Origin: Alloyangia pacifica
GTDB lineage: Bacteria > Pseudomonadota > Alphaproteobacteria > Rhodobacterales > Rhodobacteraceae
NCBI RefSeq assembly: GCF_900116195.1
Contig: NZ_FOZW01000007.1
Location: forward strand, 248,001-312,000
Reading direction: 5' to 3'
DNA length: 64,000 nt
Positions 8,137 to 16,593 of this stretch are shown piece by piece. How positions within the stretch are numbered: the first letter of the stretch is position 1; each line of letters opens with the position of its first letter. The position numbers and the translations under genes were made by a program. The notes beneath the pieces were generated by a model. That model ran no database searches and had not been told where the DNA came from. It worked only from the letters and a program-made list of their open reading frames with translations.

Positions 8137-8178
8137 TTGATGTGCATCAAGGGCGGTCCGAACCCGGTCTGCTAAGCT
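8137..8178 (+). promoter_or_regulatory. FNR/FnrL-type promoter for the DUF6455 operon
   Basis: TTGATGTGCATCAA at 8137-8150 is a perfect FNR half-site pair (TTGAT-N4-ATCAA). TAAGCT at 8173-8178, preceded by TGC, could be the -10. A start of transcription near 8185 would put the box at -41.5, the class II activator position. The site is 76 bases before the first DUF6455 start. Confidence 0.72.
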
Positions 8179-8225
8179 CCGACCCGAGGTAAGCCCGCAA
8201 GGGCCTTGCAACAGGGAGAAGCGCC

Positions 8226-8483
8226 ATGCCCGGAGCAAAGGATTTCAAACGCCATGCCGGCCTTGTCGATTCCATGGCCACCACGGTCGGGGTCGATCTC
8301 GAGGAGCAGATGATGCGTGGCCGGCTCAGTTTCGCCGCGCTCGAGGATGCCGTTCTGGCTTGCACCGGCTGTCACAAGCCGGGCGATTGCGAGCATTGGC
8401 TCGCCACTCGCGACGGCACCGTTGCCGCGGCTCCGAGCTATTGCCGCAACGCCGACCTGTTCCGGCAGCTGTCCGGGGGGTGA
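8226..8483 (+). CDS. DUF6455 family four-cysteine protein (copy 1)
   Basis: Soluble 85-residue protein, first of three tandem paralogues. It has cysteines at 46, 49, 55 and 73 in the pattern C-x2-C-x5-C-x2-W then a later C (CTGCHKPGDCEHWL ... YCRN). The N-terminal half (VDSMATTVGVDLEEQMMRGRLSFAALEDAVLAC) is predicted helical and shared with the other two copies. Four cysteines suggest metal binding or a redox pair, but this is inference and no activity is known to me. AGGGAGAAG precedes the ATG. A perfect FNR box upstream suggests induction at low oxygen. Confidence 0.85.
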   Translation: MPGAKDFKRHAGLVDSMATTVGVDLEEQMMRGRLSFAALEDAVLACTGCHKPGDCEHWLATRDGTVAAAPSYCRNADLFRQLSGG

Positions 8484-8487
8484 GGCG

Positions 8488-8820
8488 ATGATCTCGGCCA
8501 ACATGCTACGCGGTCCGCGCCCGTTCCCGCTCGGCGATGAACGCACGCATTACTGGCGCGTGCAGCGCATGGCCCGCGCGACCGGCGTCGACCTTGCCGA
8601 GGCGCAGCGCCTGGGGGTGTTGCCGCAGCGCGACTGGGCCGGGATGGTCGGCCGCTGCCGTGGCTGTCTGTGGTCCGAGGACTGCGACCACTGGCTCGAC
8701 TTTCGGGCCGAGTTGGACAACGATGAGAGCGAGCAGGACGCGCTGCGGACCTGCCCCGAGGACTGCGTCAACCGCCGCACTTTCGCGGCGCTGCAGGGCG
8801 AACTCGATCACGGGGTGTGA
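8488..8820 (+). CDS. DUF6455 family cysteine protein (copy 2)
   Basis: The second paralogue, 110 residues from the ATG at 8488, four bases after copy 1. The core signature is CRGCLWSEDCDHWL (C57, C60, C66, W69), followed by C89 and C93 (TCPEDCVN). It has an N-terminal extension and a longer acidic spacer (ELDNDESEQD) than the other copies. The HYWRVQRMARATGVDLAEAQRLG helix aligns with the helix before the cysteines in copies 1 and 3. Likely cotranscribed with both neighbours; function unknown. Confidence 0.82.
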   Translation: MISANMLRGPRPFPLGDERTHYWRVQRMARATGVDLAEAQRLGVLPQRDWAGMVGRCRGCLWSEDCDHWLDFRAELDNDESEQDALRTCPEDCVNRRTFAALQGELDHGV

Positions 8821-8823
8821 CCC

Positions 8824-9078
8824 ATGTTGGGTGATGAGGCACGGCATTTCTGGATGGCGCGCAGCGTGGCGCGGGTGATGGGGCTGAACCTTGCCGAGCA
8901 GATGCGCAGAGGACGGCTGCGCCCTGAGGAGTACGAGGTGATGGTTGCCGCCTGCCGCGGATGCGCCCTGGTGGAACAATGCGAAAAATGGCTCGCCGAG
9001 CCGCGGGTTCAGGCCAGCACGACGCCGCCGGGCTGCCGGATTTCCGGCCCGCTGACGCGGCTGCGCCGCGCCGGCTGA
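8824..9078 (+). CDS. DUF6455 family four-cysteine protein (copy 3)
   Basis: The third paralogue, 84 residues, three bases after copy 2. Cysteines 44, 47, 53 and 71 repeat the pattern (CRGCALVEQCEKWL ... PPGC), with the same 18-residue distance from third to fourth cysteine as copy 1. The first 40 residues (FWMARSVARVMGLNLAEQMRRGRL) match the shared helical part. The spacing and the terminator 62 bases downstream indicate that the operon ends here. Function unknown. Confidence 0.82.
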   Translation: MLGDEARHFWMARSVARVMGLNLAEQMRRGRLRPEEYEVMVAACRGCALVEQCEKWLAEPRVQASTTPPGCRISGPLTRLRRAG

Positions 9079-9140
9079 GTTCGGCGCGCGCCAGGAACCC
9101 AGGAACGATGCACTTTTTTGAGAGGGGAGTGCATCTCACT

Positions 9141-9174
9141 GCGGCCCGTTTCCAACCGGGCGGGCCGCTTTTTT
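9141..9174 (+). terminator. Rho-independent terminator of the DUF6455 operon
   Basis: Perfect 8-bp stem (9141-9148 with 9161-9168) followed directly by six T. It closes the three-gene DUF6455 unit before the TRAP transporter. Confidence 0.85.
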
Positions 9175-9270
9175 CTCTCCCGGAATTCTGCTGGTCTCCC
9201 GCGATGCCGCGCGCGGCGCCCAAGAAACGGGCCATTGCAGCTTGTGCGCCTGCATCGCGGGCGGTTCGCT

Positions 9271-9300
9271 TTGACTTGCACCCCGACCCGCCGATAGCTA
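9271..9300 (+). promoter_or_regulatory. Probable sigma-70 promoter of the TRAP operon
   Basis: TTGACT at 9271-9276 and TAGCTA at 9295-9300 with an 18-base spacer, 30 bases before the substrate-binding protein gene. Confidence 0.45.
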
Positions 9301-9329
9301 GTGGCGTTCAAAATTCTGGAGTACCCCGC

Positions 9330-10334
9330 ATGGTCAAGACCCGCTTTGCCAGCGCCGCGCTCGCGCTTGCGCTTTCCCTCGCATCCGGAGCCGCATCGGC
9401 GCAGGAGTTCGTGGCCAAGATCGGCCACCTCGAAAGCACCGCGCAGAGCCGCCACGTGCACCTCGAGAAGGTCGCCGAGCTGGTCAAGGAACGCACCGAG
9501 GGCGCGGTCGAGTTGCAGATCTTCCCGCAGGGCCAGCTGGGCAACCAGCGCCAGATGAACGAGGGCGTGCAGCTCGGCACCATCGAGGGCACCGTAGCCC
9601 CCGCAGCCTTCCTCGGCGGCTTCAACCCGGCGGTCTCGATCCTCGACATTCCCTACCTGATCCCGGAGGACGCCGCCGAGGCGCAGGCGCTGCGCGACGG
9701 TCCCTTCGGTCAGGCGCTGCTGGCGACCTTCGCCGACAAGGGCATGGTCGCGCTGACCCTCTGGCCGAACGGCAAGAAGCAGTTCTCGTCGAACAAGCCG
9801 CTGGACGATCTCGCCGCCTTCGCCGACCAGAAGTTCCGGGTCATGGACAGCTCGATCCTGCTCGAGCAGTTCAACGCGCTGGGTGCCTCGGCCATCGCGC
9901 TGCCCTTCGGCGAGCTCTACACCTCGCTGCAGACCGGCGTCGTGGACGGCGAGGAAAACCCGCTCGACACCATCAAGAACATGAAGTTCTACGAGGTGCA
10001 GGAGAACGTGGTGATCTCGGATCACGGCGCGATGGAAGACGTGGTGCTGTTCAACCCGATGTTCTGGGAAAGCCTGCCGGTCGAGTACCAGGACGTGATC
10101 AAGGGCGCCTTCACCGAGGTTATCCCGGAGCTGACCGCCCACAAGGCCGCCGCCGTCGAAGAGGCGCTGCAGGTGATCAAGGACTCCGGCACCAACGTCC
10201 GCGTCGCCGGTCCCGAAGAGCGCGCCGAGCTGCGCGAACTGACCTGGGGCCCGGCGTCGGAAGCCTATGTTGCCATGGCCGGTGACACCGGAAAGGCGCT
10301 GCTGGCCGCCTACGAAGAGGCCACCGCCAAGTAA
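9330..10334 (+). CDS. dctP: TRAP transporter substrate-binding protein (DctP family)
   Basis: Periplasmic solute receptor of a tripartite ATP-independent transporter, 334 residues. A signal peptide (residues 1-24, ending ASAQ) precedes the mature protein; the DctP fold is shown by IFPQGQLGNQRQMNEGVQLGT and by LPFGELYTSLQTGVVDGEENP, which includes the region that contacts the ligand carboxylate. Substrates of the family are mostly organic acids; the exact one cannot be read. GGAG lies eight bases before the ATG at 9330. It is followed by dctQ and dctM; the hairpin between dctP and dctQ probably makes this protein the most abundant of the three. Confidence 0.92.
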   Translation: MVKTRFASAALALALSLASGAASAQEFVAKIGHLESTAQSRHVHLEKVAELVKERTEGAVELQIFPQGQLGNQRQMNEGVQLGTIEGTVAPAAFLGGFNPAVSILDIPYLIPEDAAEAQALRDGPFGQALLATFADKGMVALTLWPNGKKQFSSNKPLDDLAAFADQKFRVMDSSILLEQFNALGASAIALPFGELYTSLQTGVVDGEENPLDTIKNMKFYEVQENVVISDHGAMEDVVLFNPMFWESLPVEYQDVIKGAFTEVIPELTAHKAAAVEEALQVIKDSGTNVRVAGPEERAELRELTWGPASEAYVAMAGDTGKALLAAYEEATAK

Positions 10335-10372
10335 GCCGCGCCACGCGCCGCAGACATTCCAAGACCTCACAG

Positions 10373-10400
10373 GGCGCCCGGGTTTCTCGGGCGCCTCTTT
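10373..10400 (+). terminator. Hairpin between dctP and dctQ (attenuating terminator)
   Basis: Arms GGCGCCCG (10373-10380) and CGGGCGCC (10388-10395), then TCTTT. It lies in the 99-base gap between dctP and dctQ. A partial terminator or 3'-end stabiliser would give more receptor than permease. Confidence 0.6.
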
Positions 10401-10433
10401 GCAAGCCGCTCGCGAAAGACCCGGAGACCGCCC

Positions 10434-10931
10434 ATGCCCCTTCTCACCCTCTTGCGAAAGGTCGAGCGCACGATCCTCGTGGTGCTTTTCCTGACCATGG
10501 TGGCACTGTTCTTCGGCTCGGTTCTGATGCGGGAATTCGGCGGCACCATGGCCAGCCGCTTTGCCTGGATCGAGGAAGCCGTGCGGCTGATGAACCTCTT
10601 TCTCGTCTTCCTCGCGCTCGGCCTCGCGCTGGAACGCGGCAAGCACGTTGGCATCACCAACCTGCGTGACAAGCTGCCCGAGGGCGCGCGGCGCTGGCTC
10701 TTGCGGGGGATCGACACCGTGGGGCTGCTGTTCTCGCTCTACGTGGCCTGGCTCGGCGTGCAGATGGTACAATTCGTGCTGAAGTCCGGGCAGACCTCGC
10801 CGACTCTGGGCATTCCCATGGGACTGATCTACCTCGCGCCGGTCATCGGCTTCCTGCTACTCGCGCTGCGCTACGGGCTGAGCCTCTTCGGTCTCATCGA
10901 CCGCTTTACGGCGCAGGAGGCGGCGGAATGA
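10434..10931 (+). CDS. dctQ: TRAP transporter small permease subunit (DctQ family)
   Basis: Inner-membrane protein of 165 residues with four hydrophobic helices (about 15-35, 48-66, 90-110, 128-150). The WIEEAVRLMNLFLVFLALGLALERGKHVGI segment is the DctQ signature. It pairs with the large permease to form the membrane part of the transporter and uses an ion gradient, not ATP. Its stop overlaps the dctM start by four bases (ATGA), typical for equal amounts of the two membrane subunits. Confidence 0.9.
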   Translation: MPLLTLLRKVERTILVVLFLTMVALFFGSVLMREFGGTMASRFAWIEEAVRLMNLFLVFLALGLALERGKHVGITNLRDKLPEGARRWLLRGIDTVGLLFSLYVAWLGVQMVQFVLKSGQTSPTLGIPMGLIYLAPVIGFLLLALRYGLSLFGLIDRFTAQEAAE

Positions 10932-12208
10932 TCTTCCTCATAGTACTCCTCGCCGTGGTCCTGCTGCTTGCAGGCTTCGAGATGCTGCTGGTGCTGGGTG
11001 TTCCGGCGCTGGCCTACAAGGAAATCTTCTACGCCAAGCTGCCCGATCCGGCGATCGTGCAGAAGATCGTCGGCGGCATCGACCACACGACGCTGCTGGC
11101 CATCCCCTTCTTCATCTTCGCCGCCAACCTGATGGGCGCGGGGCAGATCGCCGCGCAACTGGTGAACGTGGTGAAGGCCCTCGTCGGCCACACCCGCGGC
11201 GGCATCGGCCATGTGGTCGTGGGCGGCTCCATGGCCTTTGGCTCGGTGTCGGGCTCGGCGCCGGCGACGGTCGCGGCGATGGGACGGATGGTCTATCCCG
11301 AGATGCGGCGGGCCGGGTATTCGGACAAGTTCAGCCTCGGCCTGCTGGTCGCCAGCGCCGAAACCTCGCTGCTGATCCCGCCCTCGATCACCCTCATCGT
11401 CTACGGCTGGATGACCGGCACCTCCATCTCGCAGCTCTTCGCGGGTGGCCTGGCGGTGGGCATCGTGCTGGGCCTCGCCTTCGCGCTCTTCGTCTGGCTC
11501 GAGGCGGGCAAGGGCGGCGTGACCCGCGAGCCGCGCCTGCCGTGGTCCGAAAGGCTCTGCGCCATCTGGCAGGCGAAATGGGCGCTGGGGATGCCGGTGA
11601 TCATCCTCGGCGGCATCTATTCGGGGATCATCACCCCCACCGAGGCGGCGGCGGTCAGCGTGGTCTATGCCATCGTCATCGAGGCCGTCATCCTGCGCAG
11701 CCTGACGTGGAAGGATCTTTTCGCGATCACCGAGCGCAGCGCCATCAACACCGCGATCATCTTCGTGCTGCTGGCGATGGGCGGGCTGATCTCGTTCTTC
11801 GTGACGCTGGCGCAGGTGCCGAACGGCATCATCGGGATGCTCGATCAGGTCGATGCGGGCTGGATCACCTTCCTGATGGTGGCCAATGTCTGCTTCTTCA
11901 TCGCCGGCATGTTCATCGATCCGAACTCGGCGATGCTGATCCTCGTGCCGCCGCTCTTCCCGGTGGCGCAGTCGCTGGGGATCGACCCGGTGCACTTCGG
12001 CATGATCGTGACGCTGAACATCTCGCTGGGGATGATCACGCCGCCCTTCGGGCTCGACATCTTCGTGGCCTCCTCGACGCTGGGCAAGCCGGTGGCGCAG
12101 ATCATCGCCGGGGTCTGGCCCTTCGTCGTGGTCAACATCCTCGTGTTGCTGCTGATCACCTACGTGCCGCAGATCTCGCTCTTCGTGCCGAAACTGATCT
12201 TCGGCTGA
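10928..12208 (+). CDS. dctM: TRAP transporter large permease subunit (DctM family)
   Basis: Integral membrane transport subunit of 426 residues, the normal DctM length, with about 12 hydrophobic segments. Family markers are GGSMAFGSVSGSAPATVAAMG, LLVASAETSLLIPPSI near residue 145 and GMITPPFGLDIFVAS near the C-terminus. It carries the ion-coupled translocation path. The start overlaps the dctQ stop. The gene ends 82 bases before gpmI, with no clear terminator between them. Confidence 0.93.
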   Translation: MIFLIVLLAVVLLLAGFEMLLVLGVPALAYKEIFYAKLPDPAIVQKIVGGIDHTTLLAIPFFIFAANLMGAGQIAAQLVNVVKALVGHTRGGIGHVVVGGSMAFGSVSGSAPATVAAMGRMVYPEMRRAGYSDKFSLGLLVASAETSLLIPPSITLIVYGWMTGTSISQLFAGGLAVGIVLGLAFALFVWLEAGKGGVTREPRLPWSERLCAIWQAKWALGMPVIILGGIYSGIITPTEAAAVSVVYAIVIEAVILRSLTWKDLFAITERSAINTAIIFVLLAMGGLISFFVTLAQVPNGIIGMLDQVDAGWITFLMVANVCFFIAGMFIDPNSAMLILVPPLFPVAQSLGIDPVHFGMIVTLNISLGMITPPFGLDIFVASSTLGKPVAQIIAGVWPFVVVNILVLLLITYVPQISLFVPKLIFG

Positions 12209-12290
12209 GCCCGGCGCGCGGCGGCCCTCCACATCGCCGCGCCGCCCTGCTACACCTGCCGCAACCTCGCGAGAAAAAGGGCGTTTGAGC

Positions 12291-13808
12291 ATGACCACTC
12301 CGAAACCCGTTGTCTTGACCATCCTCGACGGCTGGGGCCTGCGCGACGAGACGGCGTACAACGCCCCGGCGCTGGCCAAGACGCCGACCATGGACAAGCT
12401 CTACGCCACCTGCCCGCATGCCACGCTGACCACCTTCGGACCGGACGTGGGCCTGCCGACCGGACAGATGGGCAACTCGGAAGTCGGTCACACCAACATC
12501 GGCGCGGGCCGTGTGGTGGCGATGGATCTGGGCCAGATCGACCTCGCGATCGAGGATGGGTCGTTCTTCAAGAACGAGGCGATCCTCGCCTTTGCCGGCA
12601 AGGTGAAGGACGCGGGCGGCCGCGCGCACCTGATGGGCGTGGTCTCGGATGGCGGGGTGCACGGCCATATCGAACACATCAAGGCAGCGGTGAAGCTGCT
12701 TGTCGATCAGGGTCTTGAGGTGGTGCTGCACGCGATCACCGACGGCCGCGACGTGGCGCCGAAATCGGGCGAGGGGTTCGTGAAGGACCTTGCGGGCAGT
12801 CTGCCCGAGGGCGCCAGCATCGGCACCGTGATCGGCCGCTACTACGCCATGGACCGCGACAACCGCTGGGAGCGGATCGAAACGGCCTATGACGCGATGA
12901 TCAAGGGCGAGGGTGAAAGCGCGCCCGACGCGGTCACCGCCGTCAGCCAGAGCTACGCCAAGGACAAGACCGACGAGTTCATCCCGGCCACTGTCATCGA
13001 CGGCTACGAGGGCATCAAGGCGGGCGACGGGTTCTTCTGCCTCAACTTCCGTGCCGACCGGGCGCGCGAGATCCTGGCCGCCATCGGCGCGCCGGATTTC
13101 GACGGCTTCGAGCGCGACAAGCCCGAGCTCTCGGCGCTGCTCGGCATGGTCGAGTACAGCGACAAGCACAACGCCTACATGACCACGGCCTACCCCAAGC
13201 GGGTGATCGTCAACACGCTGGGCGAATGGGTGGCAAAGCACGGGCTGACCCAGTTCCGCCTCGCCGAGACCGAGAAGTATCCGCATGTGACCTTCTTCCT
13301 CAACGGCGGCAAGGAGACCCCGGAGGAAGGCGAGGACCGCTTCATGCCCAAGTCGCCCAAGGTGGCGACCTACGATCTGCAGCCCGAGATGTCCGAGCCC
13401 GAGGTGGCCGAGCGTTTCGTCGATGCGATCGAGAAGGGCTACGACCTGATCGTCACCAACTTTGCCAACCCCGACATGGTCGGCCACACCGGCGATCTCG
13501 ATGCGGCGATCAAGGCCTGCGAGGCGGTGGACGAGGGCCTTGGCAAGGTGGTCGCGGCGCTGGAGAAGGTCGGCGGCGCGATGGTGGTCATCGCCGATCA
13601 CGGCAACTGCGAGACCATGTGGGACGAAGCGACCGATGGCCCGCACACCGCGCATACGACGAACCCGGTGCCGGTGATCCTCTTCGGCGGGCCCGAGGGT
13701 GCGACGGTGCATGACGGCATCCTCGCCGACGTCGCCCCGACGCTGCTGCAGCTGATGAACCTGCCGCAGCCCGAGGAGATGACCGGGACGAGCCTGATCG
13801 ACAGATGA
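12291..13808 (+). CDS. gpmI: 2,3-bisphosphoglycerate-independent phosphoglycerate mutase
   Basis: Interconverts 3- and 2-phosphoglycerate in glycolysis; a manganese enzyme of the alkaline-phosphatase superfamily. The metal ligand D13 (LTILDGWG) and nucleophile S63 (GQMGNSEVGH) are present, as are ITDGRDV, NFRADRAREI, NFANPDMVGHTG and VIADHGNCE. The length of 505 residues is typical. I chose the ATG at 12291; a TTG two codons earlier is unlikely. The stop overlaps the start of the EnvC-like gene (ATGA), so gpmI heads a three-gene unit with the cell-wall genes envC-like and ctpA, an order I know from other Rhodobacteraceae. Confidence 0.96.
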   Translation: MTTPKPVVLTILDGWGLRDETAYNAPALAKTPTMDKLYATCPHATLTTFGPDVGLPTGQMGNSEVGHTNIGAGRVVAMDLGQIDLAIEDGSFFKNEAILAFAGKVKDAGGRAHLMGVVSDGGVHGHIEHIKAAVKLLVDQGLEVVLHAITDGRDVAPKSGEGFVKDLAGSLPEGASIGTVIGRYYAMDRDNRWERIETAYDAMIKGEGESAPDAVTAVSQSYAKDKTDEFIPATVIDGYEGIKAGDGFFCLNFRADRAREILAAIGAPDFDGFERDKPELSALLGMVEYSDKHNAYMTTAYPKRVIVNTLGEWVAKHGLTQFRLAETEKYPHVTFFLNGGKETPEEGEDRFMPKSPKVATYDLQPEMSEPEVAERFVDAIEKGYDLIVTNFANPDMVGHTGDLDAAIKACEAVDEGLGKVVAALEKVGGAMVVIADHGNCETMWDEATDGPHTAHTTNPVPVILFGGPEGATVHDGILADVAPTLLQLMNLPQPEEMTGTSLIDR

Positions 13809-14917
13809 GAGCCGCGGCGCTGATCCTATGCCTTCTGGCGGGCCCGGCGCTGGCGCAGGCCCCGGGCGAGGCCGCCCGTGCCGCGGCGCGGGCGCTGGAA
13901 GAGGCCTCGGTGCAGCTGGATCAGGCGGATACCGCGCGCGACCGCGTCAAGGCGTTGACCCGCACGGTCGAGGCCTATGAGGACGGGCTTGCCGCGCTGC
14001 GTGACGGGCTGAGGGACGCTGCCGTCCGAGAGACCGAGCTGAGCCGCCGGCTTGCGGCGCAGGAGGGCGAGGTGGCGCAGCTCTTGGGCGTTCTGTCGAG
14101 CCTCGGCAGCAGCGCCGCGCCAGAGGCGCTGTTGCACCCGGCGGGGCCCGTGGGTTCGGCGCGGGCGGGCATGCTGCTCGCCGCGGTGACGCCGGGGCTG
14201 GCGCAGGAGGCGCGGGCCCTGCGCTCGGATCTCGACGAGGTGGCACAGCTCCGCGCCCTGCAGGAAAGCGCTGCGCAGACCCTGCGTGAGGGTCTCGCGG
14301 GGGTTCAGGTGGCGCGCACCGAACTCAGCCAGGCGGTCGCCGACCGTACCGACCTGCCGATGCGCTTCACCGAGGACCCGGTGCGCACCGCCATTTTGAT
14401 CGCGGCCACCGAGACGCTGGAAGGCTTCGCCTCGGGCCTGTCGAACATCGCGCAGGGCGAGGCCCCGAACGCGCTGCCGCCGGTCGATGCGCGCCGGGGC
14501 AGCTTGCCCCTGCCGGTCCGCGGGCAGGTGCTGCGTGCCGCCGGAGAGAGCGATGCCGCCGGGGTCTCGCGTCCCGGGATCGTGCTCGCCACGCTGCCGC
14601 AGGCCATCGTCACCACCCCCACCGCCGCCACCGTGCGCTATTCGGGCCCGCTGCTCGATTACGGTCTCGTGACCATTCTGGAGCCGCAGCCGGACCTGCT
14701 CTTCGTGCTGGCAGGGCTCGACGAGAGCTACGCCGAGACCGGAGAGATCCTGCCCGAAGGCGCGCCGGTCGGATTGATGGGAGATGCAGCAGCGGACGGG
14801 GCGTCACCGTCACGTGAAGGTTCCGGCGCTGGACGCACGGAGACCCTGTATATAGAGGTAAGAGAGGGCGACGCCCCCGTGGACCCGCTAGAATGGTTCG
14901 CCAGCGACAAGGGATGA
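13805..14917 (+). CDS. EnvC-like murein hydrolase activator, degenerate LytM domain
   Basis: Periplasmic protein of 370 residues with a signal peptide (1-18, ALAQ). Residues 20-190 are heptad-like and rich in Ala, Glu and Arg, as expected for the coiled coil of EnvC. The C-terminal part (about 230-370) follows the M23/LytM strand pattern (LPLPVRGQVL, DYGLVTILEPQPDLLFVLAGL) but where active peptidases have HxH the sequence reads LFVLAGL, so the zinc site is missing. EnvC of E. coli is also inactive and activates amidases during septation. Overlaps gpmI by four bases and is seven bases before ctpA. Confidence 0.85.
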   Translation: MRAAALILCLLAGPALAQAPGEAARAAARALEEASVQLDQADTARDRVKALTRTVEAYEDGLAALRDGLRDAAVRETELSRRLAAQEGEVAQLLGVLSSLGSSAAPEALLHPAGPVGSARAGMLLAAVTPGLAQEARALRSDLDEVAQLRALQESAAQTLREGLAGVQVARTELSQAVADRTDLPMRFTEDPVRTAILIAATETLEGFASGLSNIAQGEAPNALPPVDARRGSLPLPVRGQVLRAAGESDAAGVSRPGIVLATLPQAIVTTPTAATVRYSGPLLDYGLVTILEPQPDLLFVLAGLDESYAETGEILPEGAPVGLMGDAAADGASPSREGSGAGRTETLYIEVREGDAPVDPLEWFASDKG

Positions 14918-14924
14918 TCTGAGG

Positions 14925-16289
14925 ATGAACAAGTTTCTGATGGCCGCACTGGGCGGCACCGTGGCAGGCGTTGTGGCGACGACGCAATTCGTCGGCCCGC
15001 TGCTGGCCCAGGAAGCCGAGAAGAACACCAGCGTTTACGAGCAGCTCGACCTCTTCGGCGACATCTTCGAGCGCATCCGTGCGCAATACGTGTCGGAAGT
15101 GGATGACAAGAAGCTGATCGAGGCCGCGATCAACGGCATGCTCACCTCGCTCGACCCGCATTCGAGCTACCTGCCGCCGGACGATGCCGCCGACATGCGC
15201 GTGCAGACCCGCGGCGAGTTCGGCGGGCTCGGCATCGAGGTCACCCAGGAAGACGGCTTCGTGAAGGTCGTCTCGCCGATGGACGGCACCCCTGCCGCCG
15301 AGGCCGGCGTGCAGGCCGGCGACTTCATCACCCATGTCGACGGCGAGTCGGTGCTTGGCCTGAACCTCGACGAGGCGGTGGACAAGATGCGCGGGCCGGT
15401 CGGCTCGGAGATCGTCATCACCGTGGTCCGCGAGGGCGAGGACGAGCCCTTCGACATCTCGATCATCCGTGACACGATCACCCTCACCGCCGTGCGCACC
15501 CGCCGCGAGGGCGACACCGTTGTTCTGCGCGTCACCACCTTCAACGACCAGACCTACCCGAACCTCGAAGAGGGGCTGGCCAAGGAGATCGAGGCTGCCG
15601 GTGGCAAGGACAAGGTCAACGGCATCGTGCTCGACCTGCGCAACAACCCGGGCGGCCTGCTGACCCAGGCAATCAAGGTGGCCGACGCCTTCCTCGACAA
15701 GGGCGAGATCGTCTCCACTCGCGGCCGCAACGCCGCCGACGGCGAGCGTTACAACGCCACCGAGGGTGACCTGTCGGACGGCAAGCCGATTGTGGTGCTG
15801 ATCAACGGCGGGTCGGCCTCGGCTTCCGAGATCGTTGCCGGCGCGTTGAAGGATCACCGCCGTGCCGTGGTTGTCGGCACCAAGAGCTTCGGCAAGGGCT
15901 CGGTGCAGACGGTCATGCCGCTGCGAGGCGACGGCGCGATGCGCCTGACCACCGCGCGCTACTACACGCCCTCGGGCCGCTCGATCCAGGCGCTCGGCGT
16001 CTCGCCCGATATCGTCGTCGAACAGCGGCCGCCCGAGCCGGAGGCCGAAGAGGACGCGGTGCCCGGCTTCAGCCGCTCCGAAGCCGATCTGCGCGGCGCG
16101 CTGGACAATGACAGCCTGACCGAGGACGAGATCCGCCAGATCGAGGAAGACCGTGCCAAGGCCGAGGACGCCGCCAAGCTGCGCCAGGACGACTACCAGC
16201 TGGCCTATGCGATCGACATCCTCAAGGGCCTCAGCGTGCTCGGCGACGAGCAGGCGCTGATGCAGCAGGCGCAGGCCGCCGATAAGTAA
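14925..16289 (+). CDS. ctpA: S41 family carboxyl-terminal processing peptidase
   Basis: Periplasmic serine protease of 454 residues that cuts proteins near the C-terminus; bacterial CtpA enzymes regulate murein hydrolases. An N-terminal signal/anchor (1-29) is followed by a cap region, a PDZ domain (about 85-170, GLGIEVTQEDGFVKVVSP) and the S41 core. The Ser-Lys pair is S299 (GGSASASEI) and K324 (GTKSFGKGSV), 25 residues apart as in known family members. Residues 365-400 are an acidic linker. Cotranscribed with gpmI and the EnvC-like gene; a strong terminator follows. Confidence 0.94.
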   Translation: MNKFLMAALGGTVAGVVATTQFVGPLLAQEAEKNTSVYEQLDLFGDIFERIRAQYVSEVDDKKLIEAAINGMLTSLDPHSSYLPPDDAADMRVQTRGEFGGLGIEVTQEDGFVKVVSPMDGTPAAEAGVQAGDFITHVDGESVLGLNLDEAVDKMRGPVGSEIVITVVREGEDEPFDISIIRDTITLTAVRTRREGDTVVLRVTTFNDQTYPNLEEGLAKEIEAAGGKDKVNGIVLDLRNNPGGLLTQAIKVADAFLDKGEIVSTRGRNAADGERYNATEGDLSDGKPIVVLINGGSASASEIVAGALKDHRRAVVVGTKSFGKGSVQTVMPLRGDGAMRLTTARYYTPSGRSIQALGVSPDIVVEQRPPEPEAEEDAVPGFSRSEADLRGALDNDSLTEDEIRQIEEDRAKAEDAAKLRQDDYQLAYAIDILKGLSVLGDEQALMQQAQAADK

Positions 16290-16311
16290 GGCTTCTGCCC
16301 GAGAACGACCA

Positions 16312-16341
16312 AAGGCGCGTCCCGCGGGGCGCGCCTTTTTT
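16312..16341 (+). terminator. Rho-independent terminator after ctpA
   Basis: Perfect stem AAGGCGCG (16312-16319) with CGCGCCTT (16330-16337), then a T-run. The rest of the 304-base gap (16342-16593) holds no gene; it must contain the rppH promoter, but I see no convincing -35/-10 pair. Confidence 0.88.
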
Positions 16342-16593
16342 GTTTGGCAACCCGGTGTGCGAAGCTTGAGCTGGGTGACAGTCTGCCCGTGGGGTGGCGC
16401 AGAAGCGGAAAAGATCCGCGCTTTATCCCGGCCAGGTCGTTGCGACATTCTTGCTATACCGAACGGTGCAAAGCGCCAGCCCGCCAGGTCGGGCCGGCGA
16501 TCGCCCGGCGCCTTCGGCTTGATTTCGGGCGGGTCCGATCTTTCAAAACCCCTTTTCCGGCGCTAGCGTGCGGCCACAACCAAGGAGCCTCCG

